Assembly: GCF_001444425.1 (NCBI RefSeq)
Contig: NZ_CP013189.1
Span: 2,976,001 to 3,040,000, forward strand
DNA length: 64,000 nt
From: Pseudohongiella spirulinae
GTDB taxonomy: Bacteria > Pseudomonadota > Gammaproteobacteria > Pseudomonadales > Pseudohongiellaceae
Direction of reading: 5' to 3'
Below, in pieces: positions 56,207 through 64,000 of the stretch. Every line of letters begins with the position of its first letter. Position 1 is the first letter of the stretch. The translations under genes were made by a program, and so were the position numbers. Under the pieces are notes generated by a model, which saw nothing but the letters and a program-made list of their open reading frames with translations, was not told the DNA's origin and ran no database searches.

Positions 56207-57541
56207 CTATGCCAGCACGTCGCCGATCACGTCAGATGTCTCGTTGCTCAGCGTACCCCAAGACCGTCTGTCAACACCCATCAAGCGCAGCGCCGTATAA
56301 CCGACCTTGGCCACCGAACCGCCGGCCAGGTCAATATGGTTACCGCTCTTGACGGTGCCACCGGCGCGACCCGCCAGGAACACAGACATACCGTCAACCA
56401 CATGCGTACGTGCGTAACCGACATCCGTTGTGCCAAGAATCAACACATTATCCAGCAGCGTTCCATCACCTTCTTTAATATTCTTGAAGGCTTGCACGAA
56501 GTCTACCCATGACTCCATGGCGCGGCGTGTGAAGAAGGACGCATTCGGCTGATAGCCAAGCACCGGATCCACCGGCTCTTCGTGCGTACATGTGTGGTGG
56601 GGGATGTCATAACCTGGACGGATAGTCGATGCGAAACCGGCAGAGTACGTCATGTTGAATACACGTGTCTGGTCACAGGCAACGGCCATTGCCATCAGAT
56701 CAGCCATAATCTTGTGACGAAGCTTCACCGACTCTACAGACAAGTCCATGGGCAGACCATCCGCCAATTCCTCTGGGCGCACACAGCTTTCGATGGGCTC
56801 TGGCTTGGTGAGGCGCTGATCAAACTGACGCTCCAGTTGACGCAAGCCTGTAAAGTACTGATCAAGTCGTTCACGGTCGGCAACACCGACTGTCTTCATC
56901 AATGATCGCTCCTGATCCATTACGGCAGACAGAACGCTTCGGCGCGCGATAACGCGGGTATCCTGCTGGAAGTCATCCGCATTCGGATCCTGGAAGTCAA
57001 CCCCGAACAAACGTCGGTAGAGCGCCAGAGGCGACCATTCAGGTGCGTTCGGTGTAGTTGCGTTGTAGTAGCTATAGGTGTCTCGCGCATCAGCAGTCGC
57101 AGTCGCGCTCAGGTTATTGAAGCGCGTAGCGTTACCGATCTGCTTGGCAATGGTCAAATCGATGGTTTCTGTCGGACCTGCACCCGCAGCAGGCGCAATC
57201 CCGGTGCGGGAAACTACCCAACCCGTAAAGTGGTTGCGGTTCGGAGAGGCGTCTACAAAGGCGGTGCCGTTGGTGAACAGATTGACGTCATCGCGAATGG
57301 GCGCCCAGGATTCAAGCTCTTCAGGCAGATCGTAGTTAGGACCATAGTTCCTGGGTATAAACTTGTCGCCGCTGCCGCCGAGACCATATCCCCAGGTTCC
57401 GAAACGCACAGGCAGAGGCGCACCGGACGCCAATGCAGTGCCATTGCCGTTCAGAAAGTAGTCAAGGTAGGGCAGTGCAACTGCCACGCCAACACCTTTC
57501 ACCGTACCTTTCAGGAAACGCCTTCTATCCCACTTACTCAT
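56207..57541 (-). CDS. Tat-exported DUF1552-family protein
   Basis: A 444-residue protein starting MSKWDRRRFLKGTVKGV, a twin-arginine signal. Mature-part features match DUF1552: GTWGYGLGG near 47-55, FTGWVVSRTGIAP, LYRRLFGVDFQDP near 185-197, SVMDQERSLMKTV, LRQLERQFD near 233-241, and a C-terminal NVLILGTTDVG and DGMSVFLAGRAGG (sulfatase/alkaline-phosphatase-like strands). DUF1552 genes are commonly next to DUF1592-type genes, as here (88 bp downstream of one). The biochemical role is not known. AAGGAGAAG precedes the start. Confidence 0.85.
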   Translation of the reverse strand: MSKWDRRRFLKGTVKGVGVAVALPYLDYFLNGNGTALASGAPLPVRFGTWGYGLGGSGDKFIPRNYGPNYDLPEELESWAPIRDDVNLFTNGTAFVDASPNRNHFTGWVVSRTGIAPAAGAGPTETIDLTIAKQIGNATRFNNLSATATADARDTYSYYNATTPNAPEWSPLALYRRLFGVDFQDPNADDFQQDTRVIARRSVLSAVMDQERSLMKTVGVADRERLDQYFTGLRQLERQFDQRLTKPEPIESCVRPEELADGLPMDLSVESVKLRHKIMADLMAMAVACDQTRVFNMTYSAGFASTIRPGYDIPHHTCTHEEPVDPVLGYQPNASFFTRRAMESWVDFVQAFKNIKEGDGTLLDNVLILGTTDVGYARTHVVDGMSVFLAGRAGGTVKSGNHIDLAGGSVAKVGYTALRLMGVDRRSWGTLSNETSDVIGDVLA

Positions 57542-57629
57542 GATTCTTCTCCTTCTCGCAAACTTGTTGGTTTCTTATACGTAAGCATCTAACCTTCACG
57601 AGCCACGCTGCAGCCAGCAGGGTATTGCG

Positions 57630-59318
57630 CTAGCGCGAGCCTGACGCCGCTAACAGATTCTCTTCGACCGGGTTCTTTTGGATCCGCGAGAAGGAATTGC
57701 TTAACGCGATTGTTCGCAATAAGCCGCGTAGTTGATAGCCGTTGTCGGCAAACGTTTGATTGAAATACTCCAGCACCGGGCGCGACTCAATTGCAGGGGG
57801 CGCACCAGTGGCATAGCTGTAAACTCGCTGCACCAGGCAACGAGGCAGTTCAGGGTTTTCACGAAGAGCCGCACCAAGACCGATAGCTCCTTCGAACTCG
57901 AACCCGTCGAGGCCGCCGGACACGTCGATAATGGCGCCATTTTCAGTCAAGCGGAAAGCTCCAGCACCGTCAAACTGCTCCAGCGACAGACCGATTGGGT
58001 CAGTGATCCGGTGACAGCCTGCACATGACGGCGTCTCCAGGTGGGCAGCGACACGCTGGCGCTGCGTTGGGTAGTGCGCATCAGGCATTGTTACGACGCT
58101 AAAATCAACGCCGGGGGGCGGCTCGGGAACAGTCTGACACAGGAACTGTTCACGCAGTGCCATACCGCGCTCGGTCACAGAGCTACGGCCAGGGTGTGAG
58201 GTCAGCGCCAAAAAGCTCACCTGGGTAAGAAGACCCGCGCGGGGGCTATCCTCTTCGAATGTGTAGGGCGTCCAGCCCGGCTCTGCAGGCACACCGTATA
58301 CCGTTGCCAGATTCGGTGACATAAAGGTCGATCGCGTAGTAAAAAGGTCTCTGTAGTCCTGATCTTTTACAAGCGTGTGATCAATAATCGTACGCAGAGT
58401 TTGCTCACGCGCCTCGCGCGCCGTCACGCTGGTGAATTGCGGATAAATGTTGGGATCTTTGGTAAGCGTCGCAAATTCGTCAAATACCAGCATGTCATCA
58501 AAGAAGGCTCTCATTCCTTCTACCAGACGCTCACTTTGCAGCATTCTGTCGACGGCGCGCTCTATGCCACCTGGCGCCAGCAGATCTCCACTTTCAGCAG
58601 CAGCCAGCAATTCTGTATCTGGACCAGCATTCCACAGGAAGAAGCTCAAGCGCGAGGCCATAGAGTAAGCATCCAGACGCAGCTGCCCCGGGCTGGCCGG
58701 ATCGGGCTCTACAGTTTCGATAACAAACAGCGTTTCGGGGTGAACCAGCAACGCTTCGAGCACAACCTCGATGCCAGCGTAAAAATCTTCCAGCTCTTCG
58801 GCAGCAAACCTGGCCTGCTCAGTGAAAACACCGACCTCTTCCTCGGTTAACGCACGACGGAACAGAAGGCGGCCCACGTCAGACAAGAATTGCGCTGCAC
58901 ACGCATCATTCGGACCATTCAGTGACTCAGGTCGACAAGGGATGAGGTGGTTACGATATCTGACATCTACAACCTGGCTGGCCACATTGGAGGCCACGGC
59001 TTGAACAGTCTGAACCTGCCCGCTACTGACACCTGCAGTGGCAAGGCTGTTGGAGAGCAGCCCTTCAGTTCGCGTCACGGGCGCAAACTGCGCAGGTACG
59101 TCAATACCCGGACCAAAAATGTAGCTCAACGTGTTCTTGTACTGATCTGCCGTGATCAGCTTGGTTAATGCCTCTGTTCCCGGGGTTTCGGGCTCAGGAT
59201 CTGAAGGCGAGCAGCCAATCAGGACTGTCATGGCCAACACACCTATTGCAGTACCGCGAATCGCGCCAGTAAGACACCGCCTAAACCTCGGAGTTGATTG
59301 CCCCATCACAAAACTCAT
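57630..59318 (-). CDS. DUF1592/DUF1588/DUF1585-type lipoprotein with one CxxCH
   Basis: A 562-residue protein with a lipoprotein signal (lipobox LIGC, Cys near 35). The domains, in order, look like a DUF1587/1595 N-part (LLFRRALTEEEVGVF near 151-165), DUF1592 (DAYSMASRLSFFLWNAGPD near 216-234), DUF1588 (FMSPNLATVYGVP and PGRSSVTERGMALRE near 330-390), and DUF1585. A CAGCH motif near 433-437, at ETPSCAGCHRITDPIGLSLE, could carry one heme c or be structural. This multi-DUF family is best known from planctomycetes and myxobacteria and is linked to exported cytochrome systems. It is the first gene of module B. Confidence 0.85.
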   Translation of the reverse strand: MSFVMGQSTPRFRRCLTGAIRGTAIGVLAMTVLIGCSPSDPEPETPGTEALTKLITADQYKNTLSYIFGPGIDVPAQFAPVTRTEGLLSNSLATAGVSSGQVQTVQAVASNVASQVVDVRYRNHLIPCRPESLNGPNDACAAQFLSDVGRLLFRRALTEEEVGVFTEQARFAAEELEDFYAGIEVVLEALLVHPETLFVIETVEPDPASPGQLRLDAYSMASRLSFFLWNAGPDTELLAAAESGDLLAPGGIERAVDRMLQSERLVEGMRAFFDDMLVFDEFATLTKDPNIYPQFTSVTAREAREQTLRTIIDHTLVKDQDYRDLFTTRSTFMSPNLATVYGVPAEPGWTPYTFEEDSPRAGLLTQVSFLALTSHPGRSSVTERGMALREQFLCQTVPEPPPGVDFSVVTMPDAHYPTQRQRVAAHLETPSCAGCHRITDPIGLSLEQFDGAGAFRLTENGAIIDVSGGLDGFEFEGAIGLGAALRENPELPRCLVQRVYSYATGAPPAIESRPVLEYFNQTFADNGYQLRGLLRTIALSNSFSRIQKNPVEENLLAASGSR

Positions 59319-59814
59319 CGTGCTATTTCCCCTTCGGCCATCAAATTTAACATGGACAGTTATTGTTTTCTCAAGCGTCTCAGATTTATACGATACATGT
59401 CAACCCTATTTAGACGCATTCACGTCACCTAAAGCAGCAGCGCACTGGTATTAATAATTTCCGAAAAAAAACCTGCACTCGCTCGCAGAGCCGTATGGCG
59501 CGTGGCGGACAGCGGCTTTAATACTCGCCAAACCAACTCCTTTAGCGATACTCATTAAGCCTATAACTATCAAAATGCGTGTCACTTATGATGTTTACTA
59601 CTTGCTGAATCGTGCAAAAATGCGAGGCTGGCGATTGTCTGGCGCCTACCTGAGAGTACAAAAGGGGAAGGGAACCACCGAAGTCTCTGATGGCGGGCAG
59701 GAATCAAACAGCCTGCTCAACATTCATCATGAAAGGGCGGTTAAAGCTGTATCAGTTATCGCCATGACGCTGTAGATTGCGACAAAGAACCCGGACTATA
59801 TGGCCGATCAGAAT
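59319..59814. other. Long intergenic region upstream of the DUF1592 gene
   Basis: About 500 bp without a convincing gene. On the minus strand TTGAGA (59369-59374) and TTAAAT (59345-59350) are 18 bp apart, a weak promoter candidate 27 bp before the DUF1592 start. A TTGACA lies at 59398-59403 but lacks a matching -10. The 66-codon plus-strand frame at 59575-59775 has no ribosome site or family resemblance. The length suggests a regulated promoter. Confidence 0.35.
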
Positions 59815-59860
59815 GCAATCAGCCCGCATGACCTTGCTGAAGGTCGTGCGGGCTGATTGC
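59815..59860. terminator. 21-bp stem-loop after the copy B cytochrome gene
   Basis: A 21-bp stem (59815-59835 with 59840-59860, one G-T pair) with a 4-nt GCTG loop, 46 bp after the stop of the cytochrome gene. Neither side has a T-run. It is probably a transcript end or RNA-stabilising hairpin dividing the cytochrome operon from module B. Confidence 0.6.
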
Positions 59861-59906
59861 AGATCAGCGACTGCTCAGGCAGGTCTCCACCTCAACCTAC
59901 ACTCTG

Positions 59907-61211
59907 TCAGCGCTGCCTGGCGACCTGCTCTGCAGTCACGGCGCCTGCCTCATGTCCCCATGATGCGCGAATGAAACTCAGAATGGCTGCCACCTGTTCA
60001 TCACTCAATATATTCTGGAAAGGCTCCATGTGTATCCACTGGCTGGCCTCCCACTCCCTCGAAGGATGGATATGCGGGCGCTGACCTCCATACAGGGTAA
60101 CATTGATCAGCGACTGTGGATTTGCATCCAACACTACAGGGTTGCCCACCAGGGGCGGCCCCTGCTCGCGCGCACCCAGCCCTGTGGGCAAGTGACAGCT
60201 GCCGCAATGAATGTCGTACTGTAACGAGCCAGTACGCAAGACATCCGCTGAAGCAGGAGCACCACTGTCCTGCGCATTGGCCGGCAAGCTTTTCAGGTAT
60301 ACAGCCATCGCGCGCACATCTTCTCTTTCCAGATGGCGCGTACTGTTGACCACCACATCATTCATCGGCCCGTAAATACCAGAACGATCGCTGATACCCA
60401 GCTTAAGATAGTCCGTTATATCGTCAATGCTCCATGCAGCCAGACCACTGACATCTGAAGTCATATTCGGTGCCGACCACTCCGACCACTTCCCCTCGAC
60501 GCGATCCATATACACTCCGCCGGTCATCGCAAGGCCGCTGTTCTTCGCACCCAGGAAGTTTCTCGGCGTATGACATTCGCTGCAGTGACCCAGCCCCTCG
60601 ACCAGGTAAGCGCCTCGATTCCATTCCGCTGATTGCTCAGGATCAGGTTCGAACGGGGTCGAGTCCAGAAACAGCATCTTCCAGAAGCCCAACGCCCAGC
60701 GCTGATTGTAAGGGAAGCCGAGACTGTTCTCCGGCGGGGTGTAGTTCACCGGCTCAATTGTCCGGAAGTAAGCATATATAGCTTCCATATCCTGATCATT
60801 GATCAGGGCATATGAGGTGTAAGGGAAGACCGGATACAGATGTTTACCGCCGGGTGCTTCGCCCTCTCTCATCGCTTTGGCGAAATCCTCGAGGCTCCAC
60901 TGGCCAATACCTGTCTCTGGATCGGGGGTAATATTAGTGGAATATATCGTTCCGAATGGCGTCTCAAACGGGCGGCCGCCCACAAATGGCGCACCATTTT
61001 CTTCTGTATGGCAGGTCACACAGCCGCCGGCAATGGTCAGGTACTCGCCTCTTTGCTCCAGCTCTGACAACTCAGCCGCGGCCGCAGAACCCGACACACT
61101 TGCCAAACCGATGGCAATGCCCGCCGCCAGAACCATACTACTGAACATGCGGGACATGTATGCGCAAGATAGCTCGCCAGGCCCGCGGCACATTGGTTGA
61201 AACGTTTTCAT
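59907..61211 (-). CDS. Exported three-heme cytochrome c (AdhB-like), copy B
   Basis: A 434-residue paralogue of the cytochrome at 52168. After a long N-region and a hydrophobic segment (about 22-46) come three heme sites: CVTCH near 63-67, CSECH near 210-214 and CGSCH near 338-342. The flanking blocks are shared: FETPFGTIYSTNITPDPETG, VFPYTSYALINDQD, WNRGAYLVEGLGHCSECHTPR and the C-terminal VTAEQVARQR. The ATG at 61211 has GGAGT 5 bp upstream; internal ATGs at 61157 and 61148 are alternatives. It lies 111 bp downstream of the HiPIP gene, a plausible redox partner. Confidence 0.88.
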   Translation of the reverse strand: MKTFQPMCRGPGELSCAYMSRMFSSMVLAAGIAIGLASVSGSAAAAELSELEQRGEYLTIAGGCVTCHTEENGAPFVGGRPFETPFGTIYSTNITPDPETGIGQWSLEDFAKAMREGEAPGGKHLYPVFPYTSYALINDQDMEAIYAYFRTIEPVNYTPPENSLGFPYNQRWALGFWKMLFLDSTPFEPDPEQSAEWNRGAYLVEGLGHCSECHTPRNFLGAKNSGLAMTGGVYMDRVEGKWSEWSAPNMTSDVSGLAAWSIDDITDYLKLGISDRSGIYGPMNDVVVNSTRHLEREDVRAMAVYLKSLPANAQDSGAPASADVLRTGSLQYDIHCGSCHLPTGLGAREQGPPLVGNPVVLDANPQSLINVTLYGGQRPHIHPSREWEASQWIHMEPFQNILSDEQVAAILSFIRASWGHEAGAVTAEQVARQR

Positions 61212-61322
61212 TTTTACTCCGAATTACACGACAGATTTTAATCTACAACAAAGTATCCACTCAGCAACCACGCGCTGTAGCGTGTTTATCCCCGATTGCT
61301 CTCGATGAGTCTCAGACAGACT

Positions 61323-61658
61323 TCAGGCGTCTACGCTCCAGGAGTCGCAATAACCACCCGGATTCACCGGATTGCCTGTAAACATTTCACAGGTTCCGCA
61401 CCCGCCCGCTTCGCTTCCGGCATGGAAAAAATCACACCCTGAGCAGACCTTGGCAGGATCCGGAGACACTTCTGTGTACCTCAAGGTGCGGCGCACACTT
61501 TCCTGGGCAGAGGTCATCTGACTCGGGTCGGCACAAAGCATTGCGGTGCTGTTTCCGCTATCGCTGCCGCAGGCGGACAGGCCAAAAAGAATACTGCCTC
61601 CAACAGGTATTTGCACCGCTCGCAGCAGAACGGTGCGGCGAGAAATTTTCTTATCCAT
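61323..61658 (-). CDS. High-potential iron-sulfur protein (HiPIP)-like, Tat-exported
   Basis: A 111-residue protein. The N-terminus ISRRTVLLRA is a twin-arginine signal; a lipobox-like LSAC (Cys near 30) follows. The mature C-terminal half has CSGCDFF near 71-77, GCGTCEMF near 86-93 and GGYCDSW near 101-107. The pattern Cys-x2-Cys-x13-15-Cys-x13-16-Cys fits a single [4Fe-4S] HiPIP cluster, with a further Cys in the loop. HiPIPs are periplasmic one-electron carriers that need Tat export. It sits between the metallo-beta-lactamase/aldolase fusion and a three-heme cytochrome. Confidence 0.85.
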   Translation of the reverse strand: MDKKISRRTVLLRAVQIPVGGSILFGLSACGSDSGNSTAMLCADPSQMTSAQESVRRTLRYTEVSPDPAKVCSGCDFFHAGSEAGGCGTCEMFTGNPVNPGGYCDSWSVDA

Positions 61659-61749
61659 AGCTTACCTCTTCTAATTATCTGATTTTTCATCCATCAAAGT
61701 GTGCGCGCCTGACAAAGTACCGAGCGCACTCTCTTAAAACACATCCACA

Positions 61750-63432
61750 TCATTCGCGGCCGGCCGCTGCGCGCCCCAGGCGGAGTGTTTCTTCCGCATC
61801 AGGACCAAACACCAACAAACCCAGGAAACCCTGACTTACCCGTTGCGCGACCGATGCCGGATCGGCGGTAATGATATCCGCCATGCCAACGCGCTGGGTT
61901 TGCGCCAGCAATTCCAGGTTCAATCGCTCGGCTCTCTCTCTGTCACCATCCAATGCCCTGGTGAGACTGCCGATGCCACAGGCCAGCACACTGTATCCGG
62001 GAATATTGGCAACCTCCTCCAGGTCTTCAAACACCTCGGGAGTCTCGAGCATAAGCATAGCAATCACATCACCGTCCGGATTATCCGGCGACCAAACGTT
62101 GAATCCTTCAAAAAAAGACACCGCCTGGCGCGCTTCTTCGAGACTCCTCACATGTGGAATCACGACGCCATCTACACCCAGCGCAAGCAACTCCTGCACC
62201 CTGGCGCGCGCAACATCTGCACCGTCGTCAGAAATGGAGGGTATACGCACCAGCAGGTCTTGCGAGGAACTGCCACGCTCCAGTCCCTCAATCAGATCTC
62301 GCGCCCAGCTTACATCGTACTGCGATTCAAGACTGACAAATGCATAGTCCAACAGCATGTTCTGAGCCAGATCCAGCCCTGTCTGCACAGTGTATGGAGT
62401 TTGTGTTACGTACTGGCCGAAGGCTACCTGACCGGCTTCCCACAATTCAGTCAGGCTACGCTGATCTGCCGCAGACTGCACACCGTCCAGAGTACCTTCG
62501 ATTTCATGATAGACACGTCTTATTGCGAAGGGAGCCTGATTATCACTCGCGTCCCATGTGCCGTATTGCCCCCAATCCGCATTGCTGACTGCCGGACATG
62601 CATTGGGAGATTCGCACAACTCACCCGCAGCATGCAGACGCGCCGATTCATCAATTACTGCTGCAATCGCCTGTCGATAGGTTTCGAGGTCGCGCTCCAT
62701 GGAAGCCGCGTCATCAATAAATCCATGGCCGGGAACAAACCAGGACACATCCATGGACTGCGCTTTTTCAATTGCGACGACCCACTCACTCGGGTAGGCA
62801 GAACGCATAGCCGGGAAAAGGCCGCGCATATAGATTTCACTGAGGAAAAGTATCTTGCTTTCCGGCAAGTACACCGCCAGATCGCCACCTGTATGAGCAC
62901 GCCCTAAGTTCAGGACTTCAATTTCGGTGTCACCCAGAGTCAATTGACGTTTATCCGTCACGATTTGCTCCGGACTATAGTCAGAACCGGAAAGCCTGAG
63001 CTGCGATACCGGTGAGGAAATAAACTGCACATCAGGGTAAGCGGCTTTAAATGCGGCATTACCGCCAACGTGGTCACCATGGTCTGATGCGACCACGACG
63101 TATTTAATCGGTTGAGAGGTCAGATCTTCGATGAAATCGATCATCAGTTTTGTTTGCCATACATCGCCCTGACCATCGACGACCATGACACCGTCGTTTG
63201 TAACAATAATCAAACTGACAGTATTAAAAACGGTGCCATCCGGGAGCGGCGAATGCAGCCCCTCATAGGCGTAAATTCCTGGAGCCAGCTCTTGAGAGCG
63301 GGGAAAATCAACATCCTGAAGACCGCGGCTCGCGATATCAGCGGATGGAAACGCGCTGACGTAACCGGCCAACGAAGTAAATGAAAATAATGCACCCAGC
63401 AGTATCAAAAACGACAATTTTCGATCTTTCAT
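61750..63432 (-). CDS. Exported fusion of a metallo-beta-lactamase fold and an HpcH/HpaI aldolase-like domain
   Basis: A 560-residue protein starting at 63432 (GGAG 7 bp upstream) with a Sec signal peptide (about 1-27). Residues about 45-260 are a metallo-beta-lactamase fold with SDHGDH at 116-121, GRAHTGGD (His180) and VPGHG (His236). The first His of the family's HxHxDH is Ser116, so one zinc ligand is missing. Residues about 325-560 are a paralogue of the free aldolase-like protein at 47710, sharing LLARxRxQELxALGVDGVV-type stretches, FNVWSPDNPDGD and CGIGSLTRALDGDRE; there too the catalytic His is Ser (SLES) and the metal Asp is Ser. A linker with two cysteines (273 and 279) joins them. 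I know no described protein with this domain order. Confidence 0.8.
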   Translation of the reverse strand: MKDRKLSFLILLGALFSFTSLAGYVSAFPSADIASRGLQDVDFPRSQELAPGIYAYEGLHSPLPDGTVFNTVSLIIVTNDGVMVVDGQGDVWQTKLMIDFIEDLTSQPIKYVVVASDHGDHVGGNAAFKAAYPDVQFISSPVSQLRLSGSDYSPEQIVTDKRQLTLGDTEIEVLNLGRAHTGGDLAVYLPESKILFLSEIYMRGLFPAMRSAYPSEWVVAIEKAQSMDVSWFVPGHGFIDDAASMERDLETYRQAIAAVIDESARLHAAGELCESPNACPAVSNADWGQYGTWDASDNQAPFAIRRVYHEIEGTLDGVQSAADQRSLTELWEAGQVAFGQYVTQTPYTVQTGLDLAQNMLLDYAFVSLESQYDVSWARDLIEGLERGSSSQDLLVRIPSISDDGADVARARVQELLALGVDGVVIPHVRSLEEARQAVSFFEGFNVWSPDNPDGDVIAMLMLETPEVFEDLEEVANIPGYSVLACGIGSLTRALDGDRERAERLNLELLAQTQRVGMADIITADPASVAQRVSQGFLGLLVFGPDAEETLRLGRAAAGRE

Positions 63433-63506
63433 ATCATACTCCACACTGGAACACGATCCGGCTATCAAGCACCGGATAGTTGGTCTCGCACTAACCGGCC
63501 GAACCT

Positions 63507-63541
63507 GAAAACAACCCGCTGCCTCAAGATGAGACAACGGG
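63507..63541 (-). terminator. Intrinsic terminator of the TonB-dependent receptor gene
   Basis: On the minus strand an 11-bp stem with two G-T pairs (63531-63541 with 63515-63525), a 5-nt loop, then TTGTTTTC (63507-63514). It starts 76 bp after the receptor stop and separates it from the fusion gene. Confidence 0.8.
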
Positions 63542-63617
63542 CTGTGTGCAGAAGGCGATAACGACCGCAGATTACACGGTGAGTTCTCGCCTCTATCAAG
63601 CTCTACGGACTATCAAC

Positions 63618-64000
63618 TTAGAACTCGTAGTCCAAGCCCACACGTACGATACGTCCCATGCGCTCATAGAAAGTCATGTTGCCCGGGCCTGACCAGAAGC
63701 TGGTTGAAGCAACAGCCGCCGGATTCCGGTCAAACACGTTCTGGAAGTTCATGAACACCTTGCCATTTTCAAGAGCGTAGTTAAACCCAAGATCGAAGTA
63801 GGTAATGGATTCAATGCTATTGTTATTCACAGTCGGATTCGCGGCTGTAGAAACAGGGCACGATCCAGGTGCGCACTCGATGTAACGGTTATCATATACA
63901 CCAGCCCCCAGACCCCGCGCAGTGAATGTCACATCCAGCGGTCCGTTTGCATATGTCACAGAGCTAAGGAACCGGCTCTCAGCAGAGTTGAGACCGAAGC
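63618..64000 (-). CDS. TonB-dependent outer-membrane receptor, C-terminal end
   Basis: The frame is open to the right edge of the window; about 127 codons are visible. The features of a TonB-dependent receptor's last beta-strands are present: alternating hydrophobic strands (ITYFDLGFNYALENGKVFMNFQN), NVFDRNPA, and a C-terminal GRIVRVGLDYEF ending in Phe, the signal recognised by the BAM complex. A loop with Cys pairs (ECAPGSCP) is typical of substrate-binding loops. A substrate cannot be named. It is the import component next to the exported redox cluster, but it is terminated separately. Confidence 0.85.
   Translation of the reverse strand, partial: FGLNSAESRFLSSVTYANGPLDVTFTARGLGAGVYDNRYIECAPGSCPVSTAANPTVNNNSIESITYFDLGFNYALENGKVFMNFQNVFDRNPAAVASTSFWSGPGNMTFYERMGRIVRVGLDYEF

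Noticed and set aside
59575-59775. 66-codon plus-strand ORF in the long intergenic region
   Set aside because: No ribosome site, no family resemblance, and no neighbours on that strand.
61843-62907. 354-codon open frame on the plus strand
   Set aside because: It lies antisense to the metallo-beta-lactamase/aldolase fusion, which has a signal peptide, ribosome site and recognisable domains; the plus-strand frame has none.

Overview
The window is a continuous, gene-dense stretch of a GC-rich bacterial chromosome. Its housekeeping blocks (pdxA-rsmA-apaH-cca, tsaD facing rpsU-yqeY-dnaG-rpoD), malate synthase G with a long-form isocitrate lyase, the Hpd/HmgA/Fah/MaiA tyrosine route and a TonB-dependent receptor fit an aerobic heterotrophic gammaproteobacterium, probably marine. 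That assignment is inferred from gene content; there is no rRNA in the window.

Layout. 1-14140 is core metabolism and information processing: the end of pdxA, rsmA, apaH, cca, a pteridine reductase, an FtsH-type protease, an unassigned polytopic membrane protein, folK-folB-tsaD on the minus strand, and the rpsU operon on the plus strand. 14141-22440 holds the glyoxylate bypass (an ScfR/RamB-type regulator divergent from glcB-aceA) and a secreted hydrolase-like protein, with unusual palindromic repeat elements at three places. 22437-28773 is a transport and exported-enzyme block (AgcS symporter, exported PHP metallohydrolase, SSS symporter, di-heme cytochrome c peroxidase-like protein). 28792-29432 is a tRNA-Ile2 gene, three 11-bp-phased repeats, a small ORF and a degenerate partial copy of the tRNA, which looks like the scar of an integrated element. 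29596-36279 has a serine hydrolase and then a phosphate group (ppk, an exported EEP phosphatase/nuclease, a GDPD and a metallophosphoesterase) with PHO-box-like 11-bp repeats in front of both transcription units. 36454-47669 has ilvD, then the minus-strand tyrosine/homogentisate operon (hpd, an SBP56-like lipoprotein, hmgA, fahA, maiA, paaK), a class II DAHP synthase and an Lrp/AsnC regulator.

47710-64000 is the most unusual part. It is about 16 kb, all on the minus strand, and almost every protein carries a Sec, Tat or lipoprotein export signal. It encodes two three-heme cytochromes c, a HiPIP-like ferredoxin, two Yx(F/W/Y)xxD-repeat (COG4315-like) proteins, two paralogues of an unrecognised exported protein, a Tat-exported unknown, a DUF1552/DUF1592 pair, an exported HpcH/HpaI-aldolase-like protein, a fusion of a metallo-beta-lactamase fold to a second copy of that aldolase-like domain, and the end of a TonB-dependent receptor. 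Several parts occur twice, and strong terminators divide the block into at least three transcription units plus the receptor. I read it as an envelope redox/catabolic system for an unknown substrate. This is inference from composition; no catalytic dehydrogenase is visible in the window, and the block continues past its right edge.
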